Source: Vibrio sagamiensis NBRC 104589 (lineage in GTDB: Bacteria > Pseudomonadota > Gammaproteobacteria > Enterobacterales > Vibrionaceae). From it: a stretch of DNA of 64,000 nucleotides. Location of the stretch: assembly GCF_007990935.1 (NCBI RefSeq), contig NZ_BJXJ01000001.1, forward strand, positions 223,308 to 287,307, in the 5' to 3' direction. This document shows, one piece after another, positions 9,979 through 20,465 of the stretch. A model generated the notes under the pieces. It saw nothing but the letters and a program-made list of their open reading frames with translations. It was not told where the DNA came from and ran no database searches. The position numbers and the translations under genes were made by a program. Numbering within the stretch: position 1 is the first letter of the stretch; each line of letters starts with the position of its first letter.

Positions 9979-10018
9979 AACGATTCGTAAATATAGTCTT
10001 TCTATACGAAGAATCGTT
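9979..10018 (+). promoter_or_regulatory. Imperfect hairpin just upstream of lpxB
   Basis: AACGATTC (9979-9986) pairs with GAATCGTT (10011-10018), and TATAG pairs with CTATA inside around a TCTTT loop. TTCGTA/TACGAA offers a competing inner pairing. It ends 34 bases before the lpxB ATG, so it could be a 5' leader structure or a protein-binding palindrome. Nothing assigns a function. Confidence 0.4.
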
Positions 10019-10052
10019 ATTCGTAGTGCACAAGAAAAATAGCGAAGTAAAT

Positions 10053-11195
10053 ATGGAACATAGACCATTACGTATTGGCATTATTGCTGGGGAATTATCT
10101 GGTGATACTCTCGGTGAAGGCTTTATTAAAGCGGTAAAAGAGCAATATCCAGACGCTGAGTTTGTCGGTATTGGTGGCCCTAAAATGATGGCTCAAGGCT
10201 GTCAATCTCTTTTTGAGATGGAAGAACTGGCAGTCATGGGGTTGGTTGAAGTCCTAGGTCGATTACCCCGGTTATTGAAAGTGAAAGCTCAATTAGTGAA
10301 GTTTTTCACTGACAACCCACCTGATGTTTTTGTAGGAATTGATGCGCCTGATTTCAATTTGCGAATGGAGCGAGAGCTGAAGCAGGCTGGCATCAAAACG
10401 GTCCACTATGTTAGCCCTTCAGTTTGGGCGTGGCGACAAAAACGGGTTTTCAAAATTGGAGCAGCAACGAACCTTGTGCTGGCGTTCCTTCCATTTGAAA
10501 AAGCAGTGTACGATAAATTCAATGTGCCTTGTGAATTCATTGGTCATACCTTAGCAGATGCGATTCCGTTGCAATCAGATAAAGCACCAGCAAGAGCCTT
10601 GTTAGGTTTAGAGCAAGATAAAAAATGGCTAGCTGTACTTCCGGGCAGTCGTGGTAGTGAGTTAAAAATGCTTTCTCAGCCGTTCATCGAAGCATGTAAA
10701 AAACTACACCAGAGATATCCTGAACTTGGCTTTGTTGTTGCATTAGTCAACCAGAAACGCCGTGAGCAATTTGAAAGTGCGTGGAAAGAGCATGCGCCAG
10801 AATTAGAGTTCAAATTGGTCGATGATACTGCAGGTAATGTCATCACGGCTGCAGATGTGGTGATGTTGGCCTCGGGTACTGTTGCTCTCGAGTGTATGTT
10901 GATTAAGCGCCCTATGGTGGTTGGCTATCGTGTGAATGCGGTAACGGCTTATCTTGCTAAGCGTCTGCTGACAATCGAGCACGTATCTTTGCCTAATGTA
11001 CTGGCCGATAAGGAACTGGTCAAAGAGTACCTCCAAGAAGATTGCACGCCAGACAACTTATTTAACGAAGTGTCTCGTTTACTTGAAACGGATAACCAAG
11101 CCATGTTGGATAAGTTTACAGAAATGCATCATTGGATCCGTAAAAATGCAGATCAGCAAGCCGCTAATGCCGTTCTAAAGTTGATAGAGAAATAG
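10053..11195 (+). CDS. lpxB: Lipid-A-disaccharide synthase
   Basis: GT-B glycosyltransferase that joins UDP-2,3-diacylglucosamine and lipid X into the lipid A disaccharide on the inner membrane face. The 380-residue product contains [45 protein letters not shown] and [21 protein letters not shown], all family hallmarks, and matches E. coli length (382). The ATG at 10053 is preferred over a GTG at 10026 because the family N-terminus begins right before [11 protein letters not shown]. It is followed by rnhB after nine bases. Confidence 0.96.
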   Translation: MEHRPLRIGIIAGELSGDTLGEGFIKAVKEQYPDAEFVGIGGPKMMAQGCQSLFEMEELAVMGLVEVLGRLPRLLKVKAQLVKFFTDNPPDVFVGIDAPDFNLRMERELKQAGIKTVHYVSPSVWAWRQKRVFKIGAATNLVLAFLPFEKAVYDKFNVPCEFIGHTLADAIPLQSDKAPARALLGLEQDKKWLAVLPGSRGSELKMLSQPFIEACKKLHQRYPELGFVVALVNQKRREQFESAWKEHAPELEFKLVDDTAGNVITAADVVMLASGTVALECMLIKRPMVVGYRVNAVTAYLAKRLLTIEHVSLPNVLADKELVKEYLQEDCTPDNLFNEVSRLLETDNQAMLDKFTEMHHWIRKNADQQAANAVLKLIEK

Positions 11196-11204
11196 AGATT
11201 TATC

Positions 11205-11855
11205 ATGGCTGTTACAACCAAAACAACGACACCCAAAAAGGCGAAGCCTAATAGTGAGCTCCCACCATTTGAATATCCGCAAGGCTACCAACTTATCGCG
11301 GGTGTAGATGAAGTGGGGCGAGGCCCACTGGTGGGCGATGTGGTCACTGCCGCAGTGATACTTGATCCTAATAATCCGATTGAGGGTCTGAATGACTCAA
11401 AAAAATTGAGTGAGAAAAAACGCATCGCGCTGTTGCCAGAAATCAAAGCGAAAGCCTTAGCCTGGGCGGTAGGTCGCTGCTCTCCAGAGGAAATTGATCA
11501 GCTCAATATTCTACAAGCCACCATGGTTGCTATGCAGCGTGCAATTGCTGGATTACAGGTTCAACCTGATTTAGCACTTATTGACGGTAATCGCTGTCCT
11601 GATTTGTCAATGGATGCTCAAGCTGTGGTTAAAGGGGATTTGCGTGTCGCTGAAATCAGTGCTGCATCTATCATTGCCAAAGTCGTTAGAGATCAAGAAA
11701 TGGAAGAGCTTGATCAGCAATATCCGCAGTTTGGTTTTGCTAAACATAAGGGGTATCCGACCAAGGCACACTTTGAAGCCATTGATCAGCATGGAGTGAT
11801 TAGCGAGCACCGCAAAAGCTTCAAGCCAGTTAAAAAAGCTCTTGGTCTTGAGTAA
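11205..11855 (+). CDS. rnhB: Ribonuclease HII
   Basis: Cleaves RNA in RNA-DNA hybrids and single ribonucleotides misincorporated in DNA. The 216-residue protein has the RNase HII signature [14 protein letters not shown] with catalytic Asp35 and Glu36, the [11 protein letters not shown] motif, LIDGNRCP with a third Asp, and SIIAKVVRD. It carries an extra 15-20 residue Thr/Lys-rich N-terminal segment relative to the E. coli enzyme (198 residues). It follows lpxB closely and precedes dnaE after an 89-base gap, giving the common lpxB-rnhB-dnaE order. Confidence 0.95.
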   Translation: MAVTTKTTTPKKAKPNSELPPFEYPQGYQLIAGVDEVGRGPLVGDVVTAAVILDPNNPIEGLNDSKKLSEKKRIALLPEIKAKALAWAVGRCSPEEIDQLNILQATMVAMQRAIAGLQVQPDLALIDGNRCPDLSMDAQAVVKGDLRVAEISAASIIAKVVRDQEMEELDQQYPQFGFAKHKGYPTKAHFEAIDQHGVISEHRKSFKPVKKALGLE

Positions 11856-11944
11856 TAAACCTAAGTTATCCATTTAGCGCCTTAAGTTAGGGCTCTAAGT
11901 ACTATATAGTAAGAAAATAAGAAAAAGTTAGACGGTGCCTGTTA

Positions 11945-14900
11945 ATGTCAGATCCTAAGTTCGTTCACCTGCGTATCCATAGTGATTTCTCGTTGGTGGA
12001 TGGTATCAACAAAGTCCCACCGCTGGTGAAGAAAGTTGCTGAACTCGGCATGCCAGCCATGGCATTGACTGATTTTACCAACTTGTGTGGCTTGGTTAAA
12101 TATTATGGTGCTGCCCACGCTAATGGCGTTAAACCAATTATTGGTGCCGATTTCAAAATGCAGTCGGACGAGTTTGGTGAAGAGCTGACGCAATTAACCG
12201 TATTAGCGGCGGACAATATCGGCTATAAAAACCTTACTTTACTGATCTCTAAAGCTTATTTACGTGGACACATCCAACATCAACCCGTGATTGATAAAGC
12301 TTGGCTAGCGGACCTGTCTGAAGGGTTAATTGTTCTATCCGGTGCCAAAAATGGTGAGATTGGTAAAGGGCTACTGAAAGGCAATAAAAGCATTGTCCAA
12401 AGCTGTATCGATTTTTATCAGCAGTATTTCCCTAATCGCTTTTATCTTGAGCTGGTTCGGACTGGACGCCCAGATGAAGAAACTTACTTGCACTTTGCGG
12501 TGGAGCTTGCTGAAGAGGCGCAACTTCCAGTGGTGGCCACCAATGAAGTTGTGTTCATTAGTGAAGACTTATTTGATGCTCATGAGATACGTGTCGCCAT
12601 CCACGATGGTTATACTCTTGAAGATCCTCGCCGACCTAAAAACTACAGCCCAGAGCAGTATTTACGCAGTGAAGCCGAAATGTGTGAGCTGTTTTCAGAC
12701 ATTCCCGAGGCACTCGAAAACAGTGTGGAGATTGCCAAGCGTTGTAATGTTACTGTTCGTTTAGGTGAGTACTTTTTGCCTGCTTTCCCAACAGATGGCA
12801 TGGCAGAGACAGACTTCTTGGTCATGAAATCACAAGAAGGTTTGGAAGAGCGCCTCGAGTTTCTATTTCCGGATGAAGCGTTACGTGCACAACGTCGACC
12901 AGAATACGATGAACGTTTGCAAATCGAACTCGACGTAATCAATCAAATGGGTTTCCCTGGCTATTTTTTGATCGTAATGGAATTTATCCAATGGTCGAAA
13001 GATAACGCTATCCCTGTTGGACCTGGTCGTGGTTCAGGTGCTGGTTCATTAGTTGCGTATGCACTTAAAATCACCGACCTTGATCCACTGGAGTACGATC
13101 TTCTTTTCGAACGATTCTTGAACCCAGAACGTGTCTCCATGCCCGATTTTGATGTCGACTTCTGTATGGATAAACGTGACCAAGTGATTGATCACGTGGC
13201 CGAAATGTATGGGCGTGATGCGGTATCACAGATCATTACATTTGGTACAATGGCAGCAAAAGCGGTGATCCGTGATGTAGGTCGAGTGCTAGGTCACCCA
13301 TTTGGTTTTGTTGATCGTATTTCTAAGCTTGTTCCTCCCGATCCTGGAATGACGTTAGAGAAAGCATTTAAGGCAGAGCCTGCGTTACCTGAGCTCTATG
13401 AAGCCGATGAAGAAGTCAAAGAGCTGATTGATAAATGTCGAATCCTTGAAGGATGTACCCGTAATGCCGGTAAGCATGCTGGTGGTGTCGTCATCTCTCC
13501 GACAACAATCACGGATTTTGCACCGATTTATGCGGATGCGGAAGGCCATTTTCCTGTTACCCAATTCGATAAAAACGATGTTGAAACGGCCGGTTTAGTC
13601 AAGTTTGACTTTTTGGGGTTACGAACACTGACCATCATTGACTGGGCGTTAGGTTTGATTAATCCGCGTCTCGAACGTGAAGGAAAAGAACCGGTTCGTA
13701 TAGAATCGATCCCATTGAATGACGCTGCTTCGTTCCGTTTACTGCAAAACTCAGAAACCACTGCGGTATTCCAGTTGGAATCACGGGGCATGAAAGAGCT
13801 GATCAAACGTCTGCAGCCAGACTGTTTTGAAGACATCATCGCTTTGGTGGCACTATTCCGTCCTGGTCCTCTCCAATCAGGCATGGTTGATAACTTTATA
13901 GACCGTAAACATGGTCGAGAAGCGATCTCTTACCCAGACGAAAAGTGGCAACACGAATCACTGAAAGAAATTCTCGATCCGACTTACGGCATCATCCTCT
14001 ATCAAGAGCAGGTCATGCAGATTGCTCAGGTACTGTCTGGTTATACCCTAGGTGGAGCCGACATGCTGCGCCGTGCTATGGGTAAGAAAAAGCCAGAGGA
14101 AATGGCGAAACAGCGTGCGACCTTTGAAGACGGTGCGGTTGCCAATGGTGTTGATGGCGAGTTGGCAATGAAAATCTTCGACTTGGTAGAAAAGTTCGCA
14201 GGTTATGGCTTTAACAAATCGCACTCCGCCGCTTATGCTTTGGTATCGTATCAAACGCTTTGGCTTAAGATGCATTATCCTGCCGAGTTTATGGCTGCGG
14301 TAATGACGGCCGATATGGATAATACGGAAAAAGTGGTTGGCTTAGTTGACGAATGTTTTCGGATGAAACTGACCGTCCTTCCGCCAGATATCAATTCAGG
14401 CTTGTATCGATTTAACGTCGATGAAAATGGCGCGATTGTTTACGGCATCGGCGCAATAAAAGGTGTTGGTGAAGGCCCAATTGATGCGATTCTTGAAGCA
14501 CGAAATAAAGGCGGTCACTTTAAAGACCTGTTTGATTTTTGTGCACGTATTGACTTGAAAAAGGTCAACAAACGAGTGATAGAGAAGCTCATATATTCCG
14601 GTGCCTTAGATCGTCTTGGCCCTCATCGAGCGGCGTTAATGGCTTCCCTTGACGACGCAGTGAAAGCGGCCAGCCAATACCATCAGGCAGAGGCATTTGG
14701 CCAAGCGGATATGTTTGGTGTTTTGACTGATGCACCAGAAGACGTCGAACATAAATATACTCAAGTGACGCCATGGCCGGAGAAAGTATGGCTTGAAGGT
14801 GAGCGAGAAACACTAGGGTTATATTTGACTGGGCATCCTGTAAATGCTTATATCAAAGAATTAAATAAATACACCAGTTGCCGGTTAAAAGATGCGACAC

Positions 14901-15424
14901 CAACACGTCGTGACCAATCGGTGACCGTTGCAGGTCTCGTCATTGCGGCTCGTGTTATGACGACCAAACGTGGCACACGTATTGGACTGATGACATTAGA
15001 TGATCGCAGTGGGCGAATGGAAGTCATGTTGTTCTCCGATGCATTAGAAAGGTATGCAGAACTACTAGAAAAAGATAAAATTCTAGTAGTTTCGGGACAG
15101 GTCAGCTTTGATGACTTTAATGGTGGCCTTAAAATGTCAGCACGTGAAGTCATGGATCTGGGAAGTGCTCGCGAAAAATATGCGCGTGGTTTGTCGGTCT
15201 CGATTGATGTTAATCAGATTCGTGATGACTTTTTCGAGCAATTTACTCGAATTTTAGAGCCTTATAAAGCTGGAACCATCCCTGTCCATGTATACTATCA
15301 ACGTGCCAACGCGAGAGCGCGATTAACTTTGGGCACTGAATGGCGAGTGACGCCAAGTGATACATTACTAGACGATTTAAAGCAGTTACTTGGCAAAGGC
15401 CAGGTAGAACTCGAATTTAACTAA
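11945..15424 (+). CDS. dnaE: DNA polymerase III alpha subunit
   Basis: Catalytic subunit of the replicative polymerase. The 1159-residue protein has an N-terminal PHP domain ([13 protein letters not shown]), the palm catalytic aspartates in MPDFDVDFC (about residues 397-405), the fingers, a helix-hairpin-helix region, the internal clamp-binding motif QADMFGVL (about 920), and an OB fold in the C-terminal third ([19 protein letters not shown]). Length is nearly identical to E. coli DnaE (1160). The proofreading partner dnaQ lies further right in this window. accA follows after 44 bases. Confidence 0.98.
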   Translation: MSDPKFVHLRIHSDFSLVDGINKVPPLVKKVAELGMPAMALTDFTNLCGLVKYYGAAHANGVKPIIGADFKMQSDEFGEELTQLTVLAADNIGYKNLTLLISKAYLRGHIQHQPVIDKAWLADLSEGLIVLSGAKNGEIGKGLLKGNKSIVQSCIDFYQQYFPNRFYLELVRTGRPDEETYLHFAVELAEEAQLPVVATNEVVFISEDLFDAHEIRVAIHDGYTLEDPRRPKNYSPEQYLRSEAEMCELFSDIPEALENSVEIAKRCNVTVRLGEYFLPAFPTDGMAETDFLVMKSQEGLEERLEFLFPDEALRAQRRPEYDERLQIELDVINQMGFPGYFLIVMEFIQWSKDNAIPVGPGRGSGAGSLVAYALKITDLDPLEYDLLFERFLNPERVSMPDFDVDFCMDKRDQVIDHVAEMYGRDAVSQIITFGTMAAKAVIRDVGRVLGHPFGFVDRISKLVPPDPGMTLEKAFKAEPALPELYEADEEVKELIDKCRILEGCTRNAGKHAGGVVISPTTITDFAPIYADAEGHFPVTQFDKNDVETAGLVKFDFLGLRTLTIIDWALGLINPRLEREGKEPVRIESIPLNDAASFRLLQNSETTAVFQLESRGMKELIKRLQPDCFEDIIALVALFRPGPLQSGMVDNFIDRKHGREAISYPDEKWQHESLKEILDPTYGIILYQEQVMQIAQVLSGYTLGGADMLRRAMGKKKPEEMAKQRATFEDGAVANGVDGELAMKIFDLVEKFAGYGFNKSHSAAYALVSYQTLWLKMHYPAEFMAAVMTADMDNTEKVVGLVDECFRMKLTVLPPDINSGLYRFNVDENGAIVYGIGAIKGVGEGPIDAILEARNKGGHFKDLFDFCARIDLKKVNKRVIEKLIYSGALDRLGPHRAALMASLDDAVKAASQYHQAEAFGQADMFGVLTDAPEDVEHKYTQVTPWPEKVWLEGERETLGLYLTGHPVNAYIKELNKYTSCRLKDATPTRRDQSVTVAGLVIAARVMTTKRGTRIGLMTLDDRSGRMEVMLFSDALERYAELLEKDKILVVSGQVSFDDFNGGLKMSAREVMDLGSAREKYARGLSVSIDVNQIRDDFFEQFTRILEPYKAGTIPVHVYYQRANARARLTLGTEWRVTPSDTLLDDLKQLLGKGQVELEFN

Positions 15425-15468
15425 AAAAATTCAGCACAGATTGTGTATGAATATACAAGGATTCATCG

Positions 15469-16428
15469 ATGAGCCTAAACTTTCTTGAATTTGAAAAGCC
15501 GATTGCAGAGCTAGAAGCAAAAATTGAAGCCTTACGTGATGTTTCACGTCATGGCGGCGATTCAGCAATTGACCTTGATAAAGAAATTGAGCAGCTTGAG
15601 AAAAAGAGCCTAGAACTAAAGAAGAAAATCTTCAATGATTTAGGAGCATGGGAAACTGCTCAACTGGCCCGTCACCCTCTACGCCCTTATACACTAGACT
15701 ACATTCAACATGTATTTGAAGAGTTTGATGAATTGGCTGGTGACCGTGCTTTTGCTGATGATAAAGCGATTGTAGGTGGTATTGCACGTCTGGAAGGTCG
15801 TCCTGTAATGATTATTGGCCACCAAAAAGGTCGTGAAACCAAAGAAAAAGTAAAACGTAATTTTGGTATGCCAAAGCCAGAGGGCTATCGAAAAGCATTA
15901 CGCCTAATGAAAATGGCGGAACGTTTCAATATGCCAGTGATTACATTCATTGATACCGCAGGTGCTTACCCTGGTGTTGGTGCTGAAGAGCGTGGTCAGT
16001 CAGAAGCGATCGCAACAAATTTGAAAGTGATGTCAGGCCTAAAAGTTCCAGTCATTTGTAACGTTATCGGTGAAGGCGGCTCAGGTGGTGCACTCGCGAT
16101 TGGTGTGGGTGATTACGTGAACATGCTTCAGTACTCAACATATTCAGTTATTTCACCAGAAGGATGTGCTTCTATTCTATGGCGTGATTCTGATAAAGCT
16201 CCTCAAGCGGCAGAAGCGATGGGCTTGACAGCTCCTCGCTTAAAAGAGCTAAATCTTATTGATGAGATTGTTGAAGAGCCGTTAGGCGGTGCCCATCGTG
16301 ATCACGTTAAAATGGCTGAAAATATGAAAGTGAACTTACTTCGCCAACTAGAAGACCTGGAACAGCTGGATCAAGATACATTACTAGAGCGTCGTTACCA
16401 GCGTTTAATGAATTACGGCTACTGCTAA
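15469..16428 (+). CDS. accA: Acetyl-CoA carboxylase carboxyltransferase subunit alpha
   Basis: Alpha half of the carboxyltransferase that moves CO2 from biotin-BCCP to acetyl-CoA, giving malonyl-CoA for fatty acid synthesis. The 319-residue product (same length as E. coli) begins [23 protein letters not shown]. It contains [35 protein letters not shown], and the oxyanion-hole glycines in [15 protein letters not shown]. It sits directly after dnaE, a conserved arrangement, and ends in a terminator. Confidence 0.97.
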   Translation: MSLNFLEFEKPIAELEAKIEALRDVSRHGGDSAIDLDKEIEQLEKKSLELKKKIFNDLGAWETAQLARHPLRPYTLDYIQHVFEEFDELAGDRAFADDKAIVGGIARLEGRPVMIIGHQKGRETKEKVKRNFGMPKPEGYRKALRLMKMAERFNMPVITFIDTAGAYPGVGAEERGQSEAIATNLKVMSGLKVPVICNVIGEGGSGGALAIGVGDYVNMLQYSTYSVISPEGCASILWRDSDKAPQAAEAMGLTAPRLKELNLIDEIVEEPLGGAHRDHVKMAENMKVNLLRQLEDLEQLDQDTLLERRYQRLMNYGYC

Positions 16429-16465
16429 TCGTCGGCTGATTTCTGGTGATAGAACAGATACAATC

Positions 16466-16496
16466 AAAAGGTTGGCTTAGGCTCAACCTTTTTTAG
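16466..16496 (+). terminator. Intrinsic terminator after accA
   Basis: AAAAGGTTG (16466-16474) pairs with CAACCTTTTT (16484-16493) and is followed by further T. It lies 37 bases after accA and 20 bases before tilS. Confidence 0.85.
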
Positions 16497-16513
16497 TTTT
16501 TATTGGATTGGTT

Positions 16514-17872
16514 ATGGAATCGCTTTATCAGCACTTCGCTCATGTCCTTGAACGTCATTATCAAAGTCGAGTTAGCCATTGCTCAAATGGAAAACTGGTT
16601 TTAGCTTTTAGCGGTGGGATTGATTCCCGTGTTTTGCTTGAATTGTTACGACATTATCAACATACCCACTCAGTACCTTGTCAGGCTGTTTATGTGCATC
16701 ATGGTTTGAGTGATAACGCCGATGTTTGGGCAGATAAGTGTCTTCATTGGTCTAAGCAAGCTGGCATCCCATGTATGATTGAATACGTCAACCTTGATAT
16801 TCATAGTGGAGAGAGTATTGAGCTTTTGGCAAGACAGGCGCGTTACAAAGCCTTACAGCAGTATATTGAGCAGGGCGATATACTGTTAACGGGTCAGCAT
16901 GCTGATGATCAGGTTGAAACCTTATTGCTTGCTTTGAAGCGTGGCAGTGGTCCTAAAGGGTTATCTTCAATGCCAGAAAGTATGCCATTTGCTAAAGGAA
17001 GTTTAGTTCGACCTTTGCTTACCATTCAACGACAACACATCGAGAAGTTTGCCCAGCAGTTTTGTTTAGAGTGGGTCGAAGACGAGAGTAATCAAGATAC
17101 TCGCTATGATCGTAATTTCTTACGTCATCGTGTTATTCCTCAACTTGTTCAGCGCTGGCCTAGTTTTCATCAAGCGGTTCAACGAAGTGCTCATTTATGT
17201 GCAGAGCAAGAGCAATTACTGGATGAATTGTTAGACTCGGCCTTCCAGCAGGCCATTCATCCAGATGGTAGCCTTTGTCTTTCCATATTGAGCACGCACA
17301 GTGCATTGGTCCGGTTGCGTTTGATTCGTATGTGGTTGTCTATGATGGAAGTCATGATGCCTTCTCGTATTCAACTCGGCCTTATTTGGAGTGAAGTGGC
17401 TCTAGCACAACAAGATGCGAATCCAAAGCTGCAGCTTAAGCAAGGTGAAATTCGTCGTTTTCAAAATCGATTGTATTGGCTAGGGCCTAGGACTGATTTA
17501 ACGGATTGGTATGCTTCTCTACAGTTGGATATCCCATTATTGTTGCCTGGCTCTCTTGGGGAACTGCTGTTTAGTTCCACCTCTGAACAAGCAAATTTGA
17601 TATTACCGGCAGAGCCTGACTTATTGAAAGTGACATTTAATCCGGAAGGCTTATCAGCTCATCCTACAACACGTAGTCGAGGTCGCAAGCTTAAAAAACT
17701 GTTTCAAGAATACCATATTCCAAGTTGGCAGCGTCGGCAGTTACCGATTGTTATGTATCAAGGTCAGGTCGTTGCAGTTGCAGGACTGTTTGTTGATCGT
17801 GCTTTTAGTGGCCATCAATGTGAACTGATTTGGCATCAATCTGACTCCGTTCGCTTGATTAATGAATCATAA
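16514..17872 (+). CDS. tilS: tRNA(Ile)-lysidine synthetase
   Basis: Modifies C34 of the AUA-reading tRNA-Ile to lysidine using ATP and lysine, changing both its codon and its aminoacylation identity. The 452-residue protein has an N-type ATP pyrophosphatase loop SGGIDS at residues 33-38, the [12 protein letters not shown] motif, [16 protein letters not shown], and a C-terminal domain ending [15 protein letters not shown]. The ATG at 16514 is preferred to the TTG at 16508, since a GGA at 16505-16507 is well spaced only for the former. It follows accA as in many gammaproteobacteria. Confidence 0.94.
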   Translation: MESLYQHFAHVLERHYQSRVSHCSNGKLVLAFSGGIDSRVLLELLRHYQHTHSVPCQAVYVHHGLSDNADVWADKCLHWSKQAGIPCMIEYVNLDIHSGESIELLARQARYKALQQYIEQGDILLTGQHADDQVETLLLALKRGSGPKGLSSMPESMPFAKGSLVRPLLTIQRQHIEKFAQQFCLEWVEDESNQDTRYDRNFLRHRVIPQLVQRWPSFHQAVQRSAHLCAEQEQLLDELLDSAFQQAIHPDGSLCLSILSTHSALVRLRLIRMWLSMMEVMMPSRIQLGLIWSEVALAQQDANPKLQLKQGEIRRFQNRLYWLGPRTDLTDWYASLQLDIPLLLPGSLGELLFSSTSEQANLILPAEPDLLKVTFNPEGLSAHPTTRSRGRKLKKLFQEYHIPSWQRRQLPIVMYQGQVVAVAGLFVDRAFSGHQCELIWHQSDSVRLINES

Positions 17873-17907
17873 AGAAAATACTCAGCTGGGGCGCACTAGG
17901 AAAAGTC

Positions 17908-18222
17908 ATGAATAGAATAACCACGTGGGCTTTGATCGTCATATCATTGCTAAGCGGACAAACATTTTCAGCAGGTGATGTGGTCGCTGGGAAGGCAAAA
18001 TCAGGAGTATGTTCAGCCTGCCACGGGAAAAACGGCATTGCAGTGATTCCTGGGTATCCAAACCTGAAAGGGCAGAAAGAACAATATTTAATAAATGCGA
18101 TTAATGCATATAAAAGTGGTCAACGTACTGGAGGAATGGCGGCAATCATGGAAGTACAAGCGAATTTACTGTCTGGAGATGATATTGCTAATTTAGCTGC
18201 CTATTACTCCCATTTGGAGTAA
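17908..18222 (+). CDS. Small periplasmic class I c-type cytochrome
   Basis: The 104-residue product has a signal peptide (cleavage near FSA/GDV) and a single haem attachment site CSACH at residues 35-39 followed by [17 protein letters not shown]. That pattern is typical of small mono-haem class I cytochromes of the c553/c4-half type. The axial methionine is probably Met77 or Met81 in GGMAAIM. It should carry electrons in the periplasm, but the donor and acceptor are not evident from neighbours (tilS on the left, glnB on the right). The family assignment is firm, the physiological role open. Confidence 0.85.
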   Translation: MNRITTWALIVISLLSGQTFSAGDVVAGKAKSGVCSACHGKNGIAVIPGYPNLKGQKEQYLINAINAYKSGQRTGGMAAIMEVQANLLSGDDIANLAAYYSHLE

Positions 18223-18359
18223 AGATTGCTAATCTGAACAACTTACATAGAGATATAATGTCAAACGAGGTTTATTCGGTATTTTGAACCTTGGGTTATG
18301 ACAAGCATTGAATGTTGTGAGATGCTAACTGATAATACGCGCAAATGATTTAAGTTTAA

Positions 18360-18707
<348 letters not shown>

Positions 18708-18740
18708 TCGCTTATGGTTTAAATCTTTCAGCAATTGATT

Positions 18741-18766
18741 AAGGGGCCATATTAGGCTCCTTTTTG
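18741..18766 (+). terminator. Intrinsic terminator after glnB
   Basis: AAGGGGCC (18741-18748) pairs with GGCTCCTT (18755-18762), eight pairs with one G-U, around a six-base loop and followed by T. Confidence 0.85.
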
Positions 18767-18860
18767 CTATATCTACCCATCTCGCTGTTCACTTTATCTT
18801 GAGGTGACTTTGGTATAAATGTCTGCCTGAGCTTTTGTGATGTTTTAATTAGGTAATACT

Positions 18861-19706
18861 ATGTATCTTCGTTTATTTTTTTTTGTTGTTCTTGCTTTGA
18901 TGGCTTTAGGCGTCGTGTTCAATATGGTTTTTACCATTCCGGATCAGCCTCAGCTTGTAACTATGACAGAGCAGGATACTCGGCAAAGTGTCCGATGTAT
19001 GGATTTTGAAAATCCTAAGGCACTCGATAATAAAGGACAGTTGGATATTTTGGTATGGAATATTTATAAGCAAAATCGAGATAACTGGCAACAAGCATTA
19101 GAAAAACTTTCTACAGGAAAACAACTGCTGATTCTTCAAGAAGCCAGCATAACCGATGAGTTTAAGCATTGGCTGGTGGAGGGGCAATGGTTCGGTAATC
19201 AAGTTCGTGCTTTCAAAGCATTGGGCAGTAGTGCTGGAGTAATCAATATTGCAAAGCAAGTGCCTATAAGAGCTTGTGCTTATACTCAAAAAGAACCGTG
19301 GCTACGTTTACCTAAGTCAGCCTTGTACAGTGAATATAATTTGAGTAATGATCAAGTTCTCGTGGTAATTAATATTCACGCCATCAACTTCACTCTGGGG
19401 ACGGAAGAGTATATCTCTCAATTAACTAAGTTAGAAATGGCTCTCAACAAACACAAAGGACCGGTTTTGTTTGCAGGTGATTTTAATAGCTGGAGTGAAG
19501 AGCGGTTAAATGTTATTCAGAAGACACTTAGGCAAGCGGAGCTAATTGAGGTGAAATATACTCCAGATCATCGTACCCAATTTTTAAATGGCTTGCCACT
19601 TGATCACGTGTTTTATCGAGGTCTAATACTGAAGAATGCAGCAGCACCAGAGAGCGAAGCTTCTGATCATAATCCACTTTTAGTGTCATTTATGCTGATG
19701 GAGTAA
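18861..19706 (+). CDS. yafD: YafD-like endonuclease/exonuclease/phosphatase family protein
   Basis: The 281-residue protein has one N-terminal membrane segment (residues 2-24) followed by an EEP-fold domain. Visible fold motifs are LDILVWNIYKQNRDNW, LLILQEAS (metal-binding Glu), VVINIHAINFTLG, FAGDFNSWSEERL, LPLDHVFYRG and SDHNPLLVSF, each with a clear counterpart in E. coli YafD. The catalytic Glu, Asp and His residues appear intact, so it is probably an active hydrolase anchored with its domain outside the cytoplasm. The substrate is unknown. E. coli yafD also lies near mltD-gloB-rnhA-dnaQ. Confidence 0.85.
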   Translation: MYLRLFFFVVLALMALGVVFNMVFTIPDQPQLVTMTEQDTRQSVRCMDFENPKALDNKGQLDILVWNIYKQNRDNWQQALEKLSTGKQLLILQEASITDEFKHWLVEGQWFGNQVRAFKALGSSAGVINIAKQVPIRACAYTQKEPWLRLPKSALYSEYNLSNDQVLVVINIHAINFTLGTEEYISQLTKLEMALNKHKGPVLFAGDFNSWSEERLNVIQKTLRQAELIEVKYTPDHRTQFLNGLPLDHVFYRGLILKNAAAPESEASDHNPLLVSFMLME

Positions 19707-19775
19707 AAAAGCCCTTTTGTTGGAATTTAAACGCTACCAGCAAGAGCGGGTAGCGGTGAACTTTTAAGTATCAGA

Positions 19776-20465
19776 TCAATGGGTAAATAAAATAAGCATG
19801 GCCCAGATGACATAGAATCCTATCCAAGGTAAAGCAGAAAGGACCAAAGCTTGGCCTCGTTCGATACTAGTCCATGTCAACACAACACCATAACCGAGTG
19901 TGATATACCAAGGCAATAATAAAGGTAATGAACTAGCAAACTGCGACCAGTAGTTTGTTAGGGGTAATTTCAGCAGCCCGTTTAAAGAATTAAGGTCTGC
20001 AGCATAGTTCATAACTTGACCATTTTTGAGTAGCAAGCTGGCATAGCTGGCAAAGTCTCCTAATACTGCTGGAAATAAAATGGCACAAGATGCTGCAAAC
20101 CATTTCCAGTAGCCGATCGTTATTTGAGATTTCTTTGTAGCAAAAAAGAACCACAGTGCTAATAACGATAATGTAGTGAAGCGGTTAAATATATCATTAA
20201 TAATTGCAGTTGCCATCAAGGTATCTTGCTGCAGTAAAGCGACTTGCTCTGGGGCAATTTGTTGAAGCTGCATGGTAAGGGCATGGGTTAGCCAAGTAAA
20301 ATTAACTTCTGAAAAATAAGATCCCCAAAACAAGAATGGGCTCAACATCAAAATAATGAATGGCTGCCATCCCCAAGCAGAGCGTTGATACAGGGCGAGA
20401 AAACATGCTGCTGGAGAACGAAAAATATCCAATAACATGACTAATGGGTTACTTGACGGGGTCAT
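19776..20465 (-). CDS. Yip1-like multi-span membrane protein
   Basis: The 229-residue product is hydrophobic with about five predicted membrane segments and begins with a short cytoplasmic stretch containing MLLDIFRSPAACF and an aromatic-rich WGWQPF. This layout resembles the bacterial Yip1/YIPF-domain proteins (PF04893-type), whose function is unknown. Its ATG overlaps the mltD stop in an ATGA arrangement, so it is translationally coupled to the upstream lytic transglycosylase. That suggests, without proof, a link to the cell wall or envelope. Confidence 0.6.
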   Translation of the reverse strand: MTPSSNPLVMLLDIFRSPAACFLALYQRSAWGWQPFIILMLSPFLFWGSYFSEVNFTWLTHALTMQLQQIAPEQVALLQQDTLMATAIINDIFNRFTTLSLLALWFFFATKKSQITIGYWKWFAASCAILFPAVLGDFASYASLLLKNGQVMNYAADLNSLNGLLKLPLTNYWSQFASSLPLLLPWYITLGYGVVLTWTSIERGQALVLSALPWIGFYVIWAMLILFTH

